NCBI GenBank assembly: GCA_033964015.1
Contig: CM066915.1
Location: forward strand, 14,362,372-14,426,371
DNA length: 64,000 nt
Reading direction: 5' to 3'
Source: Scolanthus callimorphus
Lineage: Eukaryota > Cnidaria > Anthozoa > Actiniaria > Edwardsiidae
Shown here: piece by piece, positions 57,701 to 64,000 of the stretch
Position numbering within the stretch: position 1 is the first letter of the stretch
Layout: each line of letters starts with the position of its first letter
The notes under the pieces: generated by a model
Database searches by the model: none
Told to the model about the DNA's origin: nothing
Seen by the model: the letters and a program-made list of their open reading frames with translations, nothing else
Made by a program: the position numbers and the translations under genes

Positions 57701-58639
57701 TCCAAACGAAACGTACAAACTTATCGACCAAACTATAGGCATTCCATGCTCAACTGAATAGCGCAGTATAAGCAGATCTGATGACACTAGTGAACTCGGA
57801 TAGTAAAAGGTCCAATACAGCTGCGATAAGATTAGGCCGAAAATACGTTCAACCTGAAACAAGTTGCAACAGAAGTAAGGATGTTTCAATGGTTTTCGAT
57901 AGAGAAGTCATCCGCTGTAACATATCCAAAATCGCAAAAATCGGTCCTTATAGCGCTATTGTAGCGGTCTTCTTATTCGGCCTTTGTTATTAATGAGTTT
58001 CGCGTGTAAATAAATAAACAATTTCGAAAACTTTATACAACGCAGCTTGATATTTTCCATTTGAAATCACTCGCGCGTTCTGCGATTTGACTCTCAGCAG
58101 GTCAATGTATAGTGGTAATTGACCTGAGTCGACTCCAATTTGGTCAAAAATCATACGCGTGATTATTTCTGACCAAAATAGCACGACAATTCGACCAATT
58201 ACCACTTTATTATCGTTAGTTCATCGACTGTTTTCACCCTTCGGCAGCACTAACTGGGAAGTAAAAAATTCCAAAACTTTTTGTAAAATATGATAAGCCA
58301 GATAAAACATTCGCGTCTTACCTCTATGGCTTAAAAGCGGCTCACCTGCGGCTCGTGTTTGAAATGCACCATAAAGGTTGGCTGCTCAATAGTGGTATGA
58401 CTTCAGTTTGTGCCTATTGGTATCTTTGTGCACACCCAGTAAACTAGCTAATATAAAGTAACTGAGCGCTCCCTGTTGTATTCCAGTGTGCCCGAGTGGG
58501 ACATACAAGTACACAGCCAGTAAGGGCGACTGTATCGGTTGCCCTGGCAATAGTAGCACTGCAGCAGATGGACGGAGCTGTGATTGTTTTGTGGGGTTCT
58601 ACAGGGCAGACGGCGAGAACATCACCACCGCATGTACAG
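45752..58639 (+). CDS. Eph-receptor-like protein, N-terminal part (gene runs on)
   Basis: Four exons with matching phases: 45752..45824 (phase 1 end), 51013..51071, 51391..52057, 58487..58639 (ends phase 1, TGTACAG|gtacga). They give 317 residues. Residues 1-23 are a signal-like hydrophobic N-terminus. Next comes DVLLVNAATVPLRNFGAFIQ, aligning with the start of the Eph ligand-binding domain. ATGWKADSGNWI, FELYIEVGTYNATTKWA, LYIAFHYTGGCFAVSNVEVS and SDGEWSRDQFGGECQCEAGH continue the Eph jelly-roll and the first cysteine module. Exon 4 (CPSGTYKYTASKGDCIGCPG, then SCDCFVGFYRADGENITTAC) matches the next Eph cysteine-rich repeat, right before where FN3 domains should begin. Several N-glycosylation sites (NATT, NGT, NTS) fit an extracellular protein. 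Whether a kinase domain follows cannot be seen. Confidence 0.85.
46370..47215 (-). mobile_element. Ty3/Gypsy-type retrotransposon 3' fragment with short LTR
   Basis: The minus-strand frame 47211..46957 contains GRAEAAVKVTKSMLEKAND and MLMYRNTPPQGHTYSPAQRM, the C-terminal half of a Ty3/Gypsy integrase core. Downstream in the same sense come a polypurine tract (aaaaagggggag, 46501..46512) and then a 130-bp LTR-like segment from TGTTGG (46499) to AACA (46370) with an AATAAA signal near 46423. Gag, protease, RT and the 5' LTR are missing. The integrase start is replaced by a run of GGT repeats (poly-Gly), so the fragment is broken. Confidence 0.75.
47480..49200. other. Degenerate region, not recognised
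   Basis: Open frames at 48569..49072 (plus) and 48598..48879 (minus) overlap. The minus frame and its surroundings look like a decayed coding sequence with stops (possible old retroelement or processed copy), but I recognise no motif and assign no function. Confidence 0.3.
49874..50067. mobile_element. MITE with ttagtataattattcaagtg ends
   Basis: Left ttagtataattattcaagtg then attata; right atgaatcacttgagcaatta then tactaaa. The interior ctataatcacctacaggtga forms a second small palindrome. Confidence 0.65.
50068..50177. mobile_element. Foldback hairpin abutting the previous MITE
   Basis: caattagtcgcctcaggctc is mirrored by the complement ending gcgactaattg. Inner arms gtgattatcggcgaatagtc and gactattcgccgataatcac are exact. 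The loop is around acatcgacttcgtctcggt. Confidence 0.8.
50455..50620. repeat. Degenerate 33-bp tandem repeat
   Basis: About five units around the words gattggtatgtggac and caac(g/t)t(c/t)cggt. The translated frame shows MIGMWTNFRCLIGMWTNFR, but no wider coding evidence. Eph-like intron 1, 400 bp upstream of exon 2. Confidence 0.65.
50742..50942. mobile_element. MITE with gagcagatttcgtatgact ends and TA flanks
   Basis: Left gagcagatttcgtatgact and right agtcatacgaaatctgctc are exact inverted copies, each bordered by TA. 201 bp, noncoding. Confidence 0.8.
51162..51344. mobile_element. MITE in Eph-like intron 2
   Basis: Left aagcataaacacagaaaacg, then ttaacagctatccgacgg. Right ccgaaacgtcggttagctgt, then aatctgtgtttacgatt. 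The arms are about 45 bp with mismatches. It occupies more than half of the 319-bp intron and ends about 45 bp before the exon 3 acceptor. Confidence 0.65.
52639..53212. mobile_element. Nested MITE with aagggactggtcataaatta ends
   Basis: Left aagggactggtcataaatta, then a gag-rich stretch and ggctggtgcaaa. Right tgcaccagccctccccctct, then aatttatggccagtccctt. Arms of about 50 bp with mismatches. Confidence 0.7.
53428..54136. mobile_element. Nested element flanked by TTAA
   Basis: Ends ggtatgagtatacctttg and its complement caaaggtatactcatacc, with TTAA at 53424..53427 and 54137..54140, the duplication used by piggyBac-type elements. A second inverted pair inside (aaaaaaggtgtgcgggatt near 53698, aatcccgcacacctttttt near 53829) suggests a foldback interior. 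No transposase. Confidence 0.7.
54950..57000. repeat. ttttgcc / ggcaaaa word-repeat element, interrupted
   Basis: The word ttttttgcc is repeated about 15 times at 54965..55155; the complement ggcaaaa is repeated at 55515..55560, 56380..56440 and 56805..56990. The two clusters are in opposite orientation, as if arms of one large inverted structure, and the element 55580..56250 is inserted between. The frames here are artefacts of the word. Confidence 0.6.
55580..56250. mobile_element. Inverted-repeat element with actcagtg..ttaaggcatgg ends
   Basis: Left actcagtgagtttaaggcat and right atgccttaaacgcactgagt are inverted. Both halves contain a copy of a block with cacgtga, ccatggcaac-like words and an aagatggcggcc-type word (near 55725..55750 and 56060..56105). 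A partial relative in the opposite orientation is at 41725..42051. Confidence 0.7.
57489..57778. mobile_element. MITE with about 110-bp inverted arms
   Basis: tactgcgctattcaggtgag at the left is mirrored by ctcaactgaatagcgcagta at the right. The arms continue through gcctatagtttggtcgataa and gatagttttgtgtctcaaaa. The central spacer repeats gttgtcaagg and its complement. Confidence 0.8.
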
Positions 58640-58662
58640 GTACGATTTTCATACGTATTAGC

Positions 58663-60771
58663 TTGACTGGAAGCAGCGAGGTGGTACTCACTCGCCAATT
58701 TTTGCCGTTAAAATCATTTTTTAAAGCATCGGTTTGCAGTAAGCTTATTCTCTAAGCACAAGTCTATGCACCTAATACTCATCTTTCCCTGGAAAATAAT
58801 TTTTGTGAAAAGGAGTTTTTTAGGATCGAAAAATCAATATAAATATCTCTGTTTTTATGCAAATTTGCATGTCCCAGCGTCACACGTTCAGCGCCTGGTG
58901 TAAAAATATTTTTACTTATTTCTTCATGGATAAAACATACAACGCAAAATTTGCCATAAATCGAAGTTCCAATCCTAAATGAAATAACTATATGGTATTT
59001 TCTTCAATATATGCATCTTCTTCGATATTATTAGTGAAAACGTCTTTGCCATTTTCGTGTCCCAAAAATTTGATAATTTTAGCGTATTTCAGGTTTTTTA
59101 GATTTATTGTCAAAATAAGCAACGCCGCAATGAAACAAACTGAGCCAACTGTGGTCTATAGATTTTTATGTCGAAATGTGGCATTCTGACTGAGATCGGA
59201 AATAAGTTCTTGGAAATATAAAATTTCGAAGTTTACTGAAAGCATTGTCCCCCACCAAAATTTAAAGCATAATAATACGACCGGGGTTGCATTTCCTCTA
59301 ATATATAGATAACCATAAGCCTTATTGCACTAAGAAACTACAGATGTGTGGTCTAGTAAAATTGCAGTCATTTGGTCTATTGCCCGGACTTATAGCCTAT
59401 TTTGAGAGAGTTTAGCAATGGCGTGAAGTTTACTGAAAGTTTTGTCCCCCACTTCATAAAATTTACATATCTAAACAAACGACAGCAAATGTGATTGCTA
59501 CCGAAGTTTGTTTCTAATTTCTTCGTTTACATTTAAAAAAATCAAGGTTTTTTGCTCAAACTATTTAAACCTATACATCGGAGATTCCATTCGCACCGAC
59601 GAGGTAGATTTCGGCTATAACACACGAGATTTAAAACTCACTATGTTATTTTTGTAATTTATGCAATTCGGAAGAAATTCATTACAGTTTAGAAAAAGTT
59701 CTTCATTTTTTCTGTTTTTCAGATAATTTTAGCGCGCGATTAGTTTCACATTTATCGCAAATCAACGGGAATTTATTCAAGACAATAGGTATCATAGTAG
59801 ATTTGAAGCGTTGTCTGTATTTTGCAAAAAAATAGGTATTTTCAACCACTGCCATTGCGTGTTATTAATAAAAAAAACTTAGAAAATTTGCACTCTAAGG
59901 TGGCTTATAGCAGTTTTTAGTTGACTCTTCGGTCTGGTATGGACTGTATCTCACGTACTATACATACACAGAAAGGCAAGCCACTTTGCAATAAACATGC
60001 AATTGATCGTTATATGTGTTTACATGTTTTGTTTAAATTGACGCTTCCATGGCAACGAAATGGCGGCCCTCCATTTTTTGAGTTGAAGAATCCACCCAGA
60101 CATGCAAGATAACTTTTCGCAATACCAACGCCAATGAGGTCAGACTATAAGTTTTAAGAAATAGGCCAAGAGCGTTCGAAGACCATTTTTTTGTCAAGAA
60201 AATCAAGCGTAGTCAATCAAACTCGTGAGCCAATCAGATCCTTTCCTAGTTTCGCCTAGTGCGACAGGTCTGTTGCGACATGTCTCGAAAAACAAGCCAA
60301 AGGAGTGCACTGAACAAGGATCCGATTGGCTCACATGATTGTGATTGACTACGCAGCCCACTTAACTGCCAAAGGCTCACTAGATTTGAACCTACAGGGT
60401 CAGGTGTTATCAGAAACACTTGCAAATGGCATTTCTAAAGAAACGTTTTTATTATAAACGTTGTGACTGGTGATTTTTCCAACTGTTATGTACCGTTCGA
60501 ATTTTTGATATTGGGAGAGTGCAAGTGGGTTTTTTTGCAAAAGAAAGGAATCTTGCGTTTGACTAGTTACCAGACCCCACCCGGTAAGGAGATAAAATTG
60601 CTCATATTATCAGAAATATTGATCAAAATCAGTTGAAAAATAGATAATTCGACGTGTTTCTCTATAATCCATAGTGCAAAGTAGCCAAATGCAAAACGTT
60701 ATAAGTAAAGAAAAATACGTCGGAAAACTCGCATGTGACGGTAGTGAGTACCACCTCGCTGCTTCCAGTCC
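58663..60771. mobile_element. 2.1-kb inverted-repeat element right after Eph-like exon 4
   Basis: Left ttgactggaagcagcgaggt then ggtactcact; right agtgagtaccacctcgctgc then ttccagtc. TTAGC lies on both sides (58658..58662 and 60772..60776). Inside, gaagtttactgaaag followed by ttgtcccccac occurs twice (near 59228 and 59428). No transposase frame. It begins 24 bp past the exon 4 donor. Confidence 0.7.
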
Positions 60772-60776
60772 TTAGC

Positions 60777-61063
60777 ATTGCATGCCAGTACTTGAATGCT
60801 ATCAATCAATCCATCAATCTTTATTTCACTTTACGCATTAAATGTACAAGTTTTTTGCTATACGAATAACTATATTTGGTAAAGTGACTGAGATCCATTG
60901 GAAGCCAGAGCTTGTAGATCATGAATTCCAGGTAAATAACTAAATCATTTCTCTATGATGAGGATTACAACGGGCTCGAAATCGAAAATATCACCTTCAT
61001 TCACATCCAATTTTGGTAACAGTAACAAGAGTAGAATACAAAAAAGTGTATAGAAGTGTATAG
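60777..61063. other. No feature seen
   Basis: AT-rich sequence with no open frame, repeat boundary or motif that I can support. Confidence 0.4.
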
Positions 61064-61226
61064 CTATGATACATACGATATGATATGATACATATTATAG
61101 CTTAGCATGGACATGTCCGTACTTTATTGCTATGATACATACGATATGATATGCATTATAGCTTAGCATGGACATGTCAATACTTGATTGCTATGATACA
61201 TACGATATGATATGATACGTATTATA
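61064..61226 (+). repeat. 66-bp satellite, left block
   Basis: A unit ctatgatacatacgatatga through attatagcttagcatggaca and ending acttgattg repeats at 61064, 61130 and 61191 (period about 66, one unit 5 bp shorter). It is continued at 62590..62775, so the array was split by an insertion. Confidence 0.85.
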
Positions 61227-61497
61227 GCGGAGCTCCTGCGCGGGCCGAAGGCCCGCGCAAGCGGAGCACCATACCTAAGGGAAAAACGTATAGTATACTA
61301 TCGAGTTGATTTTTGAACGTCACGGGCATTTTGGATCATTTTGATGACGTCATTGATGACGTACGGGCACGTGACATTGGTGTAGGGCTCCTCTTATGGT
61401 CTTTGAAACTTTGTCCAAGTTTGGCTTCTATAGAAGCTTCCCTTCGGGAGATATGATTTTTTCTTTATTGTTCTGGTATTAAACCTATAGCGTACGG

Positions 61498-61542
61498 CGT
61501 CCGTCCGTCCGTCCGTCCGTCGTCCGTCCGTCCGTCCGTCCG
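61498..61542. repeat. (CCGT)n microsatellite
   Basis: gtccgtccgtccgtccgtcc continues for about 45 bp with one slip (gtcgtcc). Confidence 0.9.
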
Positions 61543-61659
61543 TGTACACATGGGAACCCTGTGGTATGCAAAGAAAAAATTATATCTCCTCAAGGGAACA
61601 TGCTAAGACAACCATACTTGGGATATTTTGTCTATGCCACAAGGGGGGTGCTGTAACAC

Positions 61660-62510
61660 GGACACGTGATGTGACGTCATCGATGACGTCATCTATGCTT
61701 GAAAAATCAATATCTCGTGAAGGGAAGACTCTAAAACAACCAAACTTGGGTAGTGTAGTCTAGGCCACAAGATGACCGAAATGAGGTGGTCACGTGATAT
61801 GACGTCATCGATGACGTCATCTATGCTTGAAAAATCAATATCTCGTGAAGGGAAGACTCTAAGACAACAAAACTTGGGTAGTGTAGTCTAGGCCACCAGA
61901 TGAGCGAAATGAGATGGTTACGTGATATGACGTCATCGATGACGTCATCTACGCTTGAAAAATGAATATCTCATGAAAGGAGGACTCTAAACCAACCAAA
62001 TTTGGGTAATGTAATCCAGGTCGCCAGATGAGCGAAATGAAGTGGTCACGTGATGTGACGTCATCGATGACGTCATCTATGCTTGAAAAATCAATATCTC
62101 GTGAAGGGAAGACTCTAAAACAACCTTTTTGGTAGTGTAGTCTAGGTCACTAGATGAGCGAAATGATGTGGTCACGTGATGTGACGTCATCGATGACGTC
62201 ATCTATGCTTGAAAAATCAATATCTCGTGAAGGGAAGACTCTAAAACAACCAAACTTTGGTAGTGTAGTCTAGGTCACTAGATGAGCGAAATGAAGTGGT
62301 CACGTGATGTGACGTCATCGATGACGTCATCTATGCTGGAAAAATCAATATCTCGTGAAGGGAAGACTCTAAAACAACCAAACTTTGGTAGTGTAGTCTA
62401 GGTAACTAGATGAGCGAAATGAAGTGGTCACGTGATATGACGTCATCGATGACGTCATCTATGCTTGAAAAATTAATATCTCGTGAAGGGAAGACTCTAA
62501 AGCAACCATG
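61660..62510. repeat. 128-bp tandem repeat with double-CRE palindrome, 7 copies
   Basis: Each unit has TGACGTCATCGATGACGTCA, a perfect 20-bp palindrome of two TGACGTCA sites, starting at 61672, 61800, 61928, 62056, 62182, 62310 and 62438. The word cacgtgat lies just before it (a CACGTG E-box core in all or nearly all units), and tgaaaaatcaatatctcgtg after it. The spacing is 128 bp (126 once). No coding frame. Confidence 0.93.
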
Positions 62511-62589
62511 TAAACCATGTACACATGGGAATCCCTTTCATTCACAGAAAATTTATAACCAGGAGCTCCGCTTTTAGCCAGTGGCTAAA

Positions 62590-62775
62590 TCTATATATTA
62601 GCTTAGCATGGACATGTCCGTACTTGATTGCTATGATACATACGATATGATATGATACGTATTATAGCTTAGCATGGCATGTCAGTACTTGATTGCTGTG
62701 ATACATACGATATGATATGATACGTATTATAGCTTAGCATGGACATGTCAGTACTTGATTGCTATGATACATGCG
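62590..62775 (+). repeat. 66-bp satellite, right block
   Basis: It resumes the unit seen at 61064..61226 (agcttagcatggacatgtcc, ctatgatacatacgatatga), with unit starts near 62631, 62696 and 62762 before the repeat fades into unique sequence. Confidence 0.85.
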
Positions 62776-63420
62776 GTTCCTACTCCTACACGTTTTATTC
62801 AGAATTGGTGTACGTGTTTTATTTTGTCCAAAACGACAGAGTTAAAGAATGATTCGAGAAATTCAATTTCGTTGCCGTTGCGACCGAAAAACACCCTCCA
62901 AACAGTGCACTTCGAAAACATTCTCCTATTTTTTTTCGTTTCGAATCACACAGCCAGTAAACTTTACGGGTAACAAATAAAATGGTTATTCCTTCGAATT
63001 AAGTTTAATCTTAACCTTTTGGCATCAAATGTGTCCGTCCAACACAGAGGGTTGCGATTGGCAGTATTTTCACTAACTAACTCTCTATTTCATCTACTGG
63101 CAAACCGCAAATCCACCGAACCCTTTAAATTCCTAAAGGTAAAGCTTATTCTAGGTTAATATAACAAAACCAGCCGGGGGTTTTGCGCCAGAACTTCATA
63201 ACATTTAGTTTACTAAGAATGCCTGTCCATATGACTGTGACAGTTCGAGTTTTATTCCTTGTAAAATTATGAGCTATCTGCACGAACGCGCACTCATCTA
63301 ATCGTGACGTCACAAATACAAAGATCGCCAATTAGAATTACAAAATTTCATTGCGAAATTCTCTTCAGAAGGTTAGTAGCAAGTGACATTTTAAATTGTT
63401 TATATTTGCGAATTTCCACG
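62776..63420. other. No feature seen
   Basis: AT-rich sequence. The short frame at 62755..62973 starts in the satellite and has no recognisable motif. A TGACGTCA site lies near 63305, upstream of the next coding sequence. Confidence 0.4.
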
Positions 63421-64000
63421 ATGTGTGGGAGTTATATGTCAAAGCGTTTCTCTAAAAACCGAGTTGTACCGTTAGCGGATCCCCTGGGTCGATCGGATAC
63501 CGAGTTACTCAGAAAGGCGCGTGGTTTGATCGTCGCCCAGCGGCCCGAGTTGAAGGGACAGATCACCCAGCTCTTTGCCGCCTATCCAGAGATCAGTCAG
63601 TTCGTGTCTAAGTGTAACGCCGCGGCGTTTAATGTCTCACTTGGCAGCACGAGTGAATCACAGGCCGTAAGACGCGCAATGCCGAAAAGACTTGCTAAGC
63701 TCGAGGCCGCGCCCACATTGACTCAAGAGATGTTGGTCGAGAAACAAGCGAGAGCTGAAAAGAACAGGTAAACTTTACTAGTGCGCGCTTCCATTTCTCT
63801 CTTGTTACATGTTCATTGCATTCACAATTTCTAATCATTGACTGTCTCTCGTTTGAAGAGCTAAACAACTGGAGAAGAAGAAACAGAAGGCGGCCTTACG
63901 ATCTTACCAGGCGCAAGTCAGGAGATGGGCACGACAAGCAGACAAGACCTTGAGAGCGGTAGAGATCCTCAACAAAGCCGCACGAGTAGCGAAGAACCGA
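63421..64000 (+). CDS. Unrecognised coding sequence, two exons, runs off the window
   Basis: Exon 1 63421..63767 (ATG 63421, or 63436; frame open upstream without ATG) ends AACAG|gtaaac. Exon 2 starts at 63859 after cgtttgaag and stays open to the window end in matching phase. 163 residues are visible. The first part is RFSKNRVVPLADPLGRSDTE then a helical region (LKGQITQLFAAYPEISQFVS). The later part is very rich in Lys, Arg, Ala and Gln (AKQLEKKKQKAALRSYQAQV), likely a long helix or coiled coil, possibly nucleic-acid binding by charge. I know no matching family. GC content is clearly higher than in the flanks, typical of an expressed exon or of a foreign or mobile gene. Confidence 0.55.

Larger units (their letters stand above)
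52058..58486 (+). other. Eph-like gene intron 3
   Basis: A 6.4 kb intron made mostly of nested inverted-repeat and word-repeat elements (52411..54520, 54950..57000, 57489..57778). No additional exon is needed, because exons 3 and 4 join in phase and align continuously with Eph receptors. Confidence 0.7.
61227..62571. mobile_element. Element with gcggagctcct ends carrying the CRE-palindrome array
   Basis: Left gcggagctcct and right aggagctccgc are inverted. The left end also carries a GC-rich hairpin (gcgcgggccgaaggcccgcg, 61239..61258). A (CCGT)n tract lies at 61498..61542, the 128-bp repeats at 61660..62510. The word gtacacatgggaa occurs on both sides of the repeats (61543 and 62519). It is inserted in the 66-bp satellite. 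Confidence 0.7.

Overview
The window is animal nuclear DNA, most likely from an anthozoan cnidarian such as a stony coral. The evidence is AT-rich sequence, short exons with GT-AG introns, a very high density of small inverted-repeat transposons, a CR1/L2-like LINE, and animal-specific genes (TTC8/BBS8, AAR2, MED9, a DM-domain gene, an Eph-receptor-like gene). The species call is inference; no marker gene fixes it. Gene models were built by hand from splice sites, reading phase and recalled family sequences; no database search was run.

Layout. On the minus strand in the left 27 kb lie MED9 (6509 to 3565, two exons), a DM-domain (DMRT-type) gene (8748 to 7389, two exons) and TTC8 (27374 to 9976, fifteen exons, 509 codons plus stop). 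TTC8 introns hold a dead LINE, a 1.6 kb foldback element, an 11-copy 106-bp minisatellite, and an array of 11 extra copies of the exon 8 donor region. On the plus strand an F-box/LRR gene starts at 29571, head to head with TTC8; a likely last exon at 33732..33926 lies tail to tail with AAR2 (39432 to 34342, minus strand, six exons, complete).

From 45752 to the right edge the plus strand carries the first four exons of an Eph-receptor-like gene (signal peptide, ligand-binding domain, cysteine-rich module). It runs off the window or continues in exons I could not find. Its introns hold a Ty3/Gypsy 3' fragment with a short LTR and many nested inverted-repeat elements. Near the right edge is an element with seven 128-bp repeats, each carrying a 20-bp perfect palindrome made of two TGACGTCA sites; it sits inside an older 66-bp satellite. 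The last feature is an unrecognised two-exon coding sequence that runs out of the window.

The genes do not form a pathway. TTC8 is a ciliary BBSome subunit, MED9 a Mediator subunit, AAR2 a U5 snRNP assembly factor, the DM gene a transcription factor, the F-box protein probably a ubiquitin-ligase adaptor, and the Eph-like protein a cell-surface receptor. The most notable biology is the interaction between mobile DNA and exons: a MITE that supplies the MED9 stop codon, a minisatellite grown from a TTC8 exon/donor junction, and a CRE-palindrome array.
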